Of a DNA stretch of 64,000 nucleotides, positions 8,800 through 17,609 are shown in pieces. Where the stretch lies: contig NZ_CP041040.1 of assembly GCF_006385575.1 (NCBI RefSeq), positions 1,302,001 to 1,366,000 of the forward strand, written 5' to 3'. The notes beneath the pieces are model-generated. The model ran no database searches, had not been told where the DNA came from, and worked only from the letters and a program-made list of their open reading frames with translations. This DNA is from Microbacterium foliorum. GTDB lineage: Bacteria > Actinomycetota > Actinomycetes > Actinomycetales > Microbacteriaceae. Numbering within the stretch: position 1 is the stretch's first letter; the number at the start of each line of letters is the position of its first letter. Position numbers and translations under genes: made by a program.

Positions 8800-9801
8800 A
8801 TGGCTGGAGTTATCGTGCTCGCCGCCTATCGACCCTCGAAGGAGCTGTTCGCCCGCCAGCTCGCCTCGATACGCGACCAGACAGTGACTGACTGGGAGTG
8901 CATCATCTCCGTTGACGGAGAGCTGGAGACTGTCGAGGAGGTCCTCGCCGATGTCGTGCCCGACGACGAGCGCTTCCGCGTCCTTGCAGACGGGCGACGC
9001 CTCGGTTTCTACCTGAACTTCGAGCGGGGGCTTGCGGCGGTGCCCGCGGAGGCCGAATGGGTGGCGCTGAGCGACCAGGACGACTTCTGGTACCCCCACA
9101 AGCTCGAGACCCTGCTTCCGCACCTCTCGGAGGCTGCGATCGTATCCGGGCAGGCCCGGCTGGTGTCCCACCCCGGTGAGGAAGTGCTCGGATTCACCGA
9201 GCGACGACAGCTCGATGCCGCATCGACCATGATCGTGAATCAGTTCACCGGCTCGCTGTGCCTCTTCCGCGCCGATCTGCTGTCGACGGCGCTGCCGTTC
9301 CCTCGTCTCTCCTCCCACACGGTCGCGCACGATCACTGGCTCGCCGCCGTGGGCATGGCGCGGGGAGGCGGTCGGATCGTCGATGACGTCGTGCAGGACT
9401 ACGTGCAGCACTCTGCGAACGTCTTCGGTGATCCGAGCAGGCTGCGGCTCGGCCCGATCGCGACGCTGCGGAGAGCCTGGGGCAACGCCGTCTCGTTCTC
9501 GATGCGGTACGAGGGGTCGGCGTCGCCGTTCGCGATGGCGCGGATGCTGTTCTGGATCTACGTGGGATGGCGCCAGCTCATGGCGCAGACGCTCGTGGAG
9601 CGTGAACCCCAGGCGACGCGCGCGATCGAGATCGATCGGCGCTTCGGCTCGGGGCGGCGATTGCTCGAGACTCTGCGGATGCTGCGTCGAGTCCGCCGCG
9701 CACAGGTCGTGCCGGCGCCCTTCGTGATCGCGTATCTCGGGAGCTGGGCGGCAGGCTGGCTGATTCGAGGGCGTCGACGCAGACCGACCGTGACGCCGTA
9801 G
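8800..9801 (+). CDS. Family 2 glycosyltransferase, rhamnosyltransferase-like
   Basis: A 333-residue GT-A enzyme transcribed alone. Motifs in order are VIVLAAYRPSKELFARQL, ISVDGELET, and VALSDQDDFWYPHKLETL, whose SDQDD site is shared with the enzyme at 6690-7436. HDHWLAAVGMARGG is the putative catalytic-base region. A C-terminal ~100-residue Arg-rich segment with a hydrophobic patch (FVIAYLGSWAAGWLI) probably associates with the membrane. The start is fixed by a strong ribosome-binding site at 8781-8789. It ends 7 bp from the convergent gene at 9809. A hexose or 6-deoxyhexose transfer role in glycan assembly is likely; the donor is unknown. Confidence 0.88.
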   Translation: MAGVIVLAAYRPSKELFARQLASIRDQTVTDWECIISVDGELETVEEVLADVVPDDERFRVLADGRRLGFYLNFERGLAAVPAEAEWVALSDQDDFWYPHKLETLLPHLSEAAIVSGQARLVSHPGEEVLGFTERRQLDAASTMIVNQFTGSLCLFRADLLSTALPFPRLSSHTVAHDHWLAAVGMARGGGRIVDDVVQDYVQHSANVFGDPSRLRLGPIATLRRAWGNAVSFSMRYEGSASPFAMARMLFWIYVGWRQLMAQTLVEREPQATRAIEIDRRFGSGRRLLETLRMLRRVRRAQVVPAPFVIAYLGSWAAGWLIRGRRRRPTVTP

Positions 9802-9808
9802 ACGGCCG

Positions 9809-10756
9809 TCAGCGGGGTAGCGCGTCGGGAAGAGGGCGAATGCGCCAGGTGACGCGGGCAGCGTCAGCGGAGAGCGCTGGCCCCATCCTGCCCATGCGCT
9901 CGGCTCGTCCGTCGCGGAACCCCGCGACGAGCAGCTTTCGCATGGTCGAGCGGGGTGTCGCCAGCATCCACGCGATCAGGAAGTACGCGTAGTCGGCGCG
10001 TGCGTCGCGGCGCAGTCGGGCGCGGTGCCGCGGGTGGCGCCGCGCCAGCACGATGCGATTCCTGGCCCGGTAGTAGTACCGGAACGGCGTGCTCAGGGTG
10101 AGGGTGGGCAGCAGTGCTCCGAGGGGGCCGGGGATTCGGTAGCGTGCACCCAGGCGGTGCGGCAGCCGGAGACCGGAGGCGACGATGCACGGCATGTCGG
10201 CGTCGAGGCAGCGGAGCTCGAAGTCCGTGTCGACGAGGTCGATGAAGAGGGCGTCATCCATCAGACCGACCCGGTCGACCACTTCAGCGGGCAGATACAT
10301 GCCGGACTGGATCGCGTGAGCGGCGTAGACCACTCCGTGTCGTGTCGGCGACCCGGCCTGGGATACGTCGGCGAAGAACTCCGGAACGACGGGGCCGGCG
10401 GGGATGCGGTGAGTGCGGGCGCGTTCCCAGGCGGCTCTCAGAGCGTCGACGAAGCCGGGGGCGATGGTCGAGTCCTGATCGAACGTCACGATCGCGCTCG
10501 CGCCGTTGTCGAGGGCGCCGCGGATGCCGCGATTCAGGGCGGTGGCGATGCCGGAGTTGTGCTCCAAGGCGACCACCTGTGCTCCGCTCGATGCGATCTC
10601 CGCGCGAATCGAGTCGAACTCAGAGCCGCTGCCGTCGTCGACCACGATGATTCCGGTGACTTGGGGAGCGAGATCGGCCAGAAGCGGAGGGACCTCCGCA
10701 GGGCGATGAACGGTGACGACTCCCCAAACCTCGTCGCTCGGGGCTCGGGACGTCAT
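9809..10756 (-). CDS. Family 2 glycosyltransferase, rhamnosyltransferase type
   Basis: A 315-residue GT-A protein with WGVVTVHRPAEVPPLLADLA, IIVVDDGSGSEFDSI, LEHNSGIATALNRGI and IVTFDQDSTIAPGFVDAL. The NxGIAxALNxG plus FDQDS combination is characteristic of RfbF/RfbN-type rhamnosyltransferases. FIDLVDTDFELRCLDADMPC matches their downstream catalytic region. The start overlaps the preceding DUF2304 gene by 4 bp; it is the third gene of a tightly coupled minus-strand operon (11903-9809). Use of dTDP-L-rhamnose, made by the rml genes nearby, is the most likely function. Confidence 0.88.
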   Translation of the reverse strand: MTSRAPSDEVWGVVTVHRPAEVPPLLADLAPQVTGIIVVDDGSGSEFDSIRAEIASSGAQVVALEHNSGIATALNRGIRGALDNGASAIVTFDQDSTIAPGFVDALRAAWERARTHRIPAGPVVPEFFADVSQAGSPTRHGVVYAAHAIQSGMYLPAEVVDRVGLMDDALFIDLVDTDFELRCLDADMPCIVASGLRLPHRLGARYRIPGPLGALLPTLTLSTPFRYYYRARNRIVLARRHPRHRARLRRDARADYAYFLIAWMLATPRSTMRKLLVAGFRDGRAERMGRMGPALSADAARVTWRIRPLPDALPR

Positions 10757-11151
10757 GCCGGGGGAGCGCTGTCGGCGCCGTTGCCTCGGTGCTGAGCCTC
10801 GAGGGCCGCGATCCGGCTGTCCAGCCTGTCTATCTCGGCGCGCGACAGCGCTGCCTCCTCCGCAACGCGGCGGATCTCGTCCTCAGCCTGGGAGAGCTCC
10901 CAAGAGAGGTGCAGGGACACTCCCAGGAGCAGGGTGATGGCCAGAGCGAACAGGAGGTTGGCCGGCACCTGCACCCCGAGCAGTGCGGTCGCCCAGAGCA
11001 GAAGCTGCGGGAAGATCCCGAGCAGCAGGACGCTCAGCGCGATCACGATCCACATCACGGCGTACTTCTCGCGAAGGCGTCGCGTCAGAAGCATCCAGAA
11101 CACCAGCGCCAGGATGAACAGCGAGAGGGCGATCCCGACGGCAATGATCAT
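10753..11151 (-). CDS. DUF2304 small membrane protein
   Basis: A 132-residue protein with three predicted membrane helices (IIAVGIALSLFILALVFWML, then VMWIVIALSVLLLGIFP and a third around 60-85). A charged C-terminal coiled coil follows (EDEIRRVAEEAALSRAEIDRLDSRI). DUF2304 proteins are regularly found directly after a dolichol-phosphate-mannose-synthase-like GT2, as here, and are thought to help that GT2 at the membrane. Both its start and its stop overlap neighbouring glycosyltransferase genes by 4 bp. The biochemical role is unproven. Confidence 0.85.
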   Translation of the reverse strand: MIIAVGIALSLFILALVFWMLLTRRLREKYAVMWIVIALSVLLLGIFPQLLLWATALLGVQVPANLLFALAITLLLGVSLHLSWELSQAEDEIRRVAEEAALSRAEIDRLDSRIAALEAQHRGNGADSAPPA

Positions 11152-11903
11152 TGTGCGTCCTCCCGTTCACGGACACTCGTCGATTGGCTCGACGAGTCGG
11201 TGCGGCGCAGCATCGCCAGGCCGAGAGTGAACACCGAACGCAGCAGATAGATCGATGCTCCGATCGGGCCCTGGCTCGGCGTCCCGTGGACGCGTGGCCG
11301 CATCGCCACGGGCACCTGCGTCACCGTCAAGCCCGCGTGACACGCTGCGACGAGGGAGTCGATGGTGTCGCCGAGGTACTCGGCGGGGTAATAGCGGACG
11401 TACTGCTCGATGGCTCGGTGGTTGGCCGCGCGGAAGCCGCTCGTCACATCTGTGAGGCGGGTCTTGGCGACCCTGGACACGGTCTTCGCCAAGAACAGCA
11501 TCGCCCAGTGGCGGGGGCCCCGAACGGAGTAGTCGCCGACGTCCGCGAAACGAGCGCCGATCGAGATGTCCGCCGCGTCGAGACCGTCGAGGACCCGGGC
11601 GATGTCGACCGGATTGTGCTGCCCATCGGCGTCGACCTGGATGGCGCGCGTGTAACCGTGACGCTTCGCGTACGTGAACCCGGTGCGCATCGCCCCGCCG
11701 ACGCCGAGATTGAACGGGAGCGAGATGACCGTGGCGCCGGCTTCTCTGGCGACTGTGCCCGTGTCATCGGTGGATCCGTCGTCGACGACGAGAAGATCGA
11801 AGTCGGCGCTCGCGGCGCGGATCTCGTGCACGGTGCGTCCGACGTTGCGGGCCTCGTTCCACGCGGGGACGATGACGAGGACACGGTCCGACGGCAAACT
11901 CAT
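11148..11903 (-). CDS. Polyprenyl-phosphate glycosyltransferase, DPM1-like GT2
   Basis: A 251-residue GT2 of the dolichyl-phosphate mannosyltransferase type. VLVIVPAWNEARNVGRTVHE, LLVVDDGSTDDT, NLGVGGAMRTGF and AIQVDADGQHNPVDI (the DXD metal site) are all present, with TSGFRAANHRAI further on. It has no C-terminal membrane helices of its own, which fits a partnership with the DUF2304 protein encoded immediately downstream. The likely product is a polyprenyl-phosphate sugar used by GT-C enzymes outside the membrane, such as the DUF6541 protein. First gene of the operon. Confidence 0.9.
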   Translation of the reverse strand: MSLPSDRVLVIVPAWNEARNVGRTVHEIRAASADFDLLVVDDGSTDDTGTVAREAGATVISLPFNLGVGGAMRTGFTYAKRHGYTRAIQVDADGQHNPVDIARVLDGLDAADISIGARFADVGDYSVRGPRHWAMLFLAKTVSRVAKTRLTDVTSGFRAANHRAIEQYVRYYPAEYLGDTIDSLVAACHAGLTVTQVPVAMRPRVHGTPSQGPIGASIYLLRSVFTLGLAMLRRTDSSSQSTSVREREDAQ

Positions 11904-11912
11904 AGTTCCCCG

Positions 11913-11918
11913 ATCCTA
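11913..11918 (-). promoter_or_regulatory. Probable -10 box for the GT2-DUF2304-GT2 operon
   Basis: On the minus strand TAGGAT lies 9 bp before the ATG at 11903. The 5' leader would be at most a few bases long; the GGGGAA between them could alternatively act as a ribosome-binding site. Confidence 0.4.
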
Positions 11919-11931
11919 TCGGATCGACCGG

Positions 11932-14217
11932 TCACGTGATCGGAGCGCCGACCGCGTAGTCCCTTTTGAAAGCGGGAGCGATCTGCAGCACCTCGGGTGC
12001 GCGCCCGCCGCCGAGTCTGAGCAGAACCGAGATCGACGTGACGTGCCTCAGCTTGCCGTTCTCGTAGAAGTAGATCTCCGGTGCGCCGGTGAACTGCACG
12101 AAGTCCGTGCCGCTGGTCAGCAGGGGGGATCCGACCTTGAATCCTGAGAGCTGCGCACCGGGGAGCACATACTCCCGCGGTGGGGTTCCCCCGTTCAACT
12201 GGAGCAGGGTCTTGATGCTGCGGACGTGACGCAGCACGCCGTTCTCGTATCGGTAGATCTCCTCGCGTCCGGTGAAGCGCACGAAGGAATTGGCGGGGAG
12301 GCTCGCAGGGCCGGTGCCGAACCACTGGACGGTTGCCTGCGACCAGGGCAGCACCCGCAACGGTCTGGATCCGTTGAGTGCCAGCAGATCGGCGGGGGAC
12401 GGCACATGCCGCAGCGTGCCTCCCGAGGCGACATAGATCTCCGGCGCCCCCTGGGGCTGAATGAACAGCGGATCGGAGACCGTGGTCTTCGCGCGGGGCA
12501 TCGCACCACATTCTCCGGGGCCCAGCTTGGTCGGCTTGATGCCGCCGAACTTCGTGCCCGACACCGGATAGAGCTTGCCGCCGGCGGCGATCAGAGTGCT
12601 GTTGCCGCACGAAACGACTGGAGTGAGAGTCAACCCCGCCTTCGTGTTGGCTGCGACAGAACTGCTTGGCACGACGGTGAGGCCCGTAGCGCCGAACTCA
12701 GCGGCAAGCGCGGTGTTCGGCACTCGAAGCAGGCGGTCGCCGAGAAGCGTGAGATATGCGTCTTTCGAGCCGATGGCGCGAATCAGGCTGTTCGCCTTGA
12801 TCACGAGAAGGCCGTTGCCGATCGCCGCGGCCGCCGACGGCTTCATCGAGGCGACATATCCGGGCGTTCCCTTGGACACCTCGAGCCATGTCTGCTGGTT
12901 GGCGACATGCCTGCGCAGCCCTGACTGATAGAGGTAGACCTCCGGCTCCGTCCCTGAGCGGAAGAACGACCCGACGGGTGCACCCTCGGAGAATCGGTCC
13001 GCCGTGGAGCCGGTGAGGTTGACGTACGAGCCGAACGAGTATCCGAACAGGGCGACCTGGCCCGCGTCGACGAAGCGATGCCGGGTGCCGTCCGGCTCCA
13101 GGAGGTACAGCGTGCCCGTTCGCGGGTCGTGCACGTACCGCGTGACCGGCTTGCCCTCCGGCATCGGGTCGAGGTACGACGCGGCTACAGAGACGGCCCC
13201 TCCGAGCCTCGACCGCAGCGCGGCATAGTCCTCGGAGGCGACGACGTGGTGGCGAACGCCGGACTGCACCATGTAGATCTCCGCGCGACCCGGGACCTGC
13301 GCGAGGGTCGCCGACGTGGCACCCGATGTCTGCGTGCTGCCGAACCAATCGGTGAAGAGCTGGTAGAAGTTGCGATTGCCGTAGCTGGAGCACCCGTCAC
13401 CTGTGCCGTAGCCGGCGTTGAGCGCCGCGCGGTTCGGCTGATAGGGCGTGTAGTAGTAGAGCGCGGCGGTCGCCTTGTTCTCGATGCGCACCGGCGCCGA
13501 GCCGCAGGCCCGGTTGGGGTGATACAGGATGTTCCAGGTCTTTCCCGGCGCGTAGTAGGTGAACCAGCGCCCCTCGGCGTAGATCTGCATCTGCCTGGCC
13601 GCACCGTAGATCTGGTAGAAGAAGCCTGCGTATGCCGGATCGCACGCCGCCGTGTCCGGGCAGCCCTGACCGAGAGCCATGTCGTAGCGCCATCTGCTGG
13701 GCCACGTGTGCGTGACGAGACTCTGCTCCTTCTCGAGCATGACGATGAGCACCCGCGGGTTGATGCCGCACGACTGCGCGACCCGCGCGATGATCGTCGC
13801 CGCCGACTCGTTCGCCGCTCCGCTGTAGCCACGGCAGTAGCTGTCAGCCGGGCGGTTCGGCGTGTTCTGACGGTAGTCCTTGAGGCAGACGTATCCGCTG
13901 CGGCATGACGCCACCTTGCCGCGGAAGAACGAGTCGATCTGACCGGCTGACATCGTGTCGCTCTGGAAGAACACGGCGTCGGAGATGATGTTGCCCGGCT
14001 TGAACTGCGCGAGGTTCGCGGTCTCGCGGATGGACGCATCCACCGGGGCCGTCGCCGCAGTCGACGATGCCAGCGTCGTCGCGGCGGTGGACAGGCCGCC
14101 GGAGGATGAGGGCGACACGGCACTGGCCGGCGTCGCCACGAGCAGGGATGCGGCGAGGACGACAGACGCTGCACTGGCAAGAATGCCGAGCAGGTGGGGG
14201 GATTTTGAGCCGGTCAC
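11932..14217 (-). CDS. Secreted protein: conserved N-terminal domain plus about eight EIY-x-LRHV repeats
   Basis: A 761-residue exported protein. Residues 1-35 form a signal peptide (hydrophobic LLGILASAASVVLAASLLVA, then TPASA). Residues ~60-300 are a Cys-rich conserved domain with SGAANESAATIIARVAQSCG, LEKEQSLVTHTWPSRW and NRNFYQLFTDWFG. I know this domain only from uncharacterised actinobacterial surface proteins; the Glu in LEKEQSLVTHTW recalls lysozyme-like folds. Residues ~305-755 hold repeats of the form EIYxYxxGxLRHV spaced 50-90 residues apart, the last ones being EIYRYENGVLRHV and EIYFYENGKLRHV. The start is uncertain: GTG 14217 is taken, GTG 14241 also fits. It lies between glycan-synthesis operons, suggesting a role in cell-wall glycan binding or processing. 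Confidence 0.75.
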   Translation of the reverse strand: MTGSKSPHLLGILASAASVVLAASLLVATPASAVSPSSSGGLSTAATTLASSTAATAPVDASIRETANLAQFKPGNIISDAVFFQSDTMSAGQIDSFFRGKVASCRSGYVCLKDYRQNTPNRPADSYCRGYSGAANESAATIIARVAQSCGINPRVLIVMLEKEQSLVTHTWPSRWRYDMALGQGCPDTAACDPAYAGFFYQIYGAARQMQIYAEGRWFTYYAPGKTWNILYHPNRACGSAPVRIENKATAALYYYTPYQPNRAALNAGYGTGDGCSSYGNRNFYQLFTDWFGSTQTSGATSATLAQVPGRAEIYMVQSGVRHHVVASEDYAALRSRLGGAVSVAASYLDPMPEGKPVTRYVHDPRTGTLYLLEPDGTRHRFVDAGQVALFGYSFGSYVNLTGSTADRFSEGAPVGSFFRSGTEPEVYLYQSGLRRHVANQQTWLEVSKGTPGYVASMKPSAAAAIGNGLLVIKANSLIRAIGSKDAYLTLLGDRLLRVPNTALAAEFGATGLTVVPSSSVAANTKAGLTLTPVVSCGNSTLIAAGGKLYPVSGTKFGGIKPTKLGPGECGAMPRAKTTVSDPLFIQPQGAPEIYVASGGTLRHVPSPADLLALNGSRPLRVLPWSQATVQWFGTGPASLPANSFVRFTGREEIYRYENGVLRHVRSIKTLLQLNGGTPPREYVLPGAQLSGFKVGSPLLTSGTDFVQFTGAPEIYFYENGKLRHVTSISVLLRLGGGRAPEVLQIAPAFKRDYAVGAPIT

Positions 14218-14315
14218 CTGCTCATTGTGGCGGAAATACACAGATGATGCCAGTGTGAATGGTGTGACGCAAGTAAATCGAGTCTTTCTGAGTCCCAGCT
14301 GGGATGTGGCACGAT

Positions 14316-16189
<1,874 letters not shown>

Positions 16190-16193
16190 CCCG

Positions 16194-17609
16194 ATGAGCG
16201 AGATCGACTTCGGCAAGTCCCTGAGTCGCACCGAGACGACGATTCCGGGGCTCGAGATCTTCGATCTGCCGGTTCACGGCGACTCGCGCGGGTGGTTCAA
16301 GGAGAACTGGCAGCGCGAGAAGATGACCGCGCTCGGCCTCGCCGATTTCGGCCCCGTCCAGAACAACGTCTCGTTCAACGACGCCGTCGGAACGACGCGC
16401 GGGATCCACGCCGAGCCGTGGGACAAGTGGGTGTCCATCGCTACGGGACGGATCTTCGGCGCCTGGGTCGACCTGCGGGAGGGACCGACGTTCGGCGCGG
16501 TCTTCACCGCCGAGCTCGATCCTTCGAAGGCCATCTTCGTGCCACGGGGCGTCGGCAACTCGTATCAGACCCTCGAGCCCGACACCGCCTACACGTATCT
16601 CGTGAACGACCACTGGTCGCCGGACGCGTCGTACTCCTTCCTGAATCTCGCAGACGAGACCGCTGCGATCGAGTGGCCCATTCCGCTTGCGGAGGCCGAG
16701 GTCTCTGCGAAGGATCTCGCACATCCGCGCCTCTCCGATGTGGAGCCGGTCGCCCCTCGGAAGACTCTCGTGATCGGCTCGGGCGGACAGCTGGGAACTG
16801 CCCTGCGGTCCGAGTTCGACGGCATGCAGAGCGTCGAGTGGACCACGCGCGCCGATTTCGATCTCGGGTCGGCGACGCTGGCCGATGCGCGCCGGTGGCG
16901 CGACTACGACACGATCATCAACGCAGCCGCATACACGGCCGTCGATCGTGCGGAGACGCCCGACGGCAGGCGTGACGCGTGGGCGGTGAATGCCGCAGGG
17001 CCCGCCGCGCTGGCTCGCATCGCTGCAGAGCACGGCATCACGCTCGTGCACGTGTCGAGCGACTACGTGTTCGACGGGTCGGCCGATCGCCCCTATGCGG
17101 AAGCCGACCTCGTGTGTCCTCTCGGTGTCTACGGCCAGTCCAAGGCCGCAGGCGATCTCGCCGTATCGACGGCTCCGCGTCACTACATCGTCCGCACCTC
17201 CTGGGTGATCGGGAGCGGGAGCAACTTCGTCAGCACCATGGCCTCGCTGGCTGCGAAGGGTGTGGACCCGAAGGTCGTCGACGACCAGCGCGGGCGGCTC
17301 ACGTTCGCGAGCGAGATCGCTCGCCTCATCCGCACCCTGGTCGAGAAGCGGCCCCCGTTCGGGGTCTACAACCTGACCTCCGAGGGCGAGGTCGTCACCT
17401 GGGCAGACGTCGCTCGCCGCGTGTTCGAACTCGTCGGCCATGATGCAGCACGGGTCACGGGCGTGTCGACGGATCAGTACTTCGCCTCGGCGACGTCGCC
17501 CGTCGCCCCGCGCCCGCTGAACAGCGTGCTCGATCTGACCAGGGTCCACGGCATCGGCTTCACCCCTCGTGCGGGAGACGAACTGCTTCGGGAGTATCTC
17601 GCGCCGTGA
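16194..17609 (+). CDS. rmlCD: Bifunctional dTDP-4-keto-rhamnose 3,5-epimerase / dTDP-4-keto-rhamnose reductase (RmlC-RmlD fusion)
   Basis: A 471-residue fusion. Residues ~15-175 are an RmlC cupin: GDSRGWFKENW, QNNVSFNDAVGTTRGIH, FVPRGVGNSYQTLEP. Residues ~188-470 are an RmlD reductase SDR: TLVIGSGGQLGTAL nucleotide loop, INAAAYTAVDRAE, VSSDYVFDGSADRPYAE, and YGQSKAAGD with the Tyr-x3-Lys catalytic pair. The reaction sequence is epimerisation at C3/C5 followed by NADPH reduction at C4, giving dTDP-L-rhamnose. In the cupin, GIHAEPWDKWVS replaces the more usual RGLHxQ pattern. It begins 4 bp after rmlB and its stop overlaps the next start as GTGA. Such fusions occur in other actinobacteria, so it is unlikely to be an assembly artefact. 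Confidence 0.94.
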   Translation: MSEIDFGKSLSRTETTIPGLEIFDLPVHGDSRGWFKENWQREKMTALGLADFGPVQNNVSFNDAVGTTRGIHAEPWDKWVSIATGRIFGAWVDLREGPTFGAVFTAELDPSKAIFVPRGVGNSYQTLEPDTAYTYLVNDHWSPDASYSFLNLADETAAIEWPIPLAEAEVSAKDLAHPRLSDVEPVAPRKTLVIGSGGQLGTALRSEFDGMQSVEWTTRADFDLGSATLADARRWRDYDTIINAAAYTAVDRAETPDGRRDAWAVNAAGPAALARIAAEHGITLVHVSSDYVFDGSADRPYAEADLVCPLGVYGQSKAAGDLAVSTAPRHYIVRTSWVIGSGSNFVSTMASLAAKGVDPKVVDDQRGRLTFASEIARLIRTLVEKRPPFGVYNLTSEGEVVTWADVARRVFELVGHDAARVTGVSTDQYFASATSPVAPRPLNSVLDLTRVHGIGFTPRAGDELLREYLAP

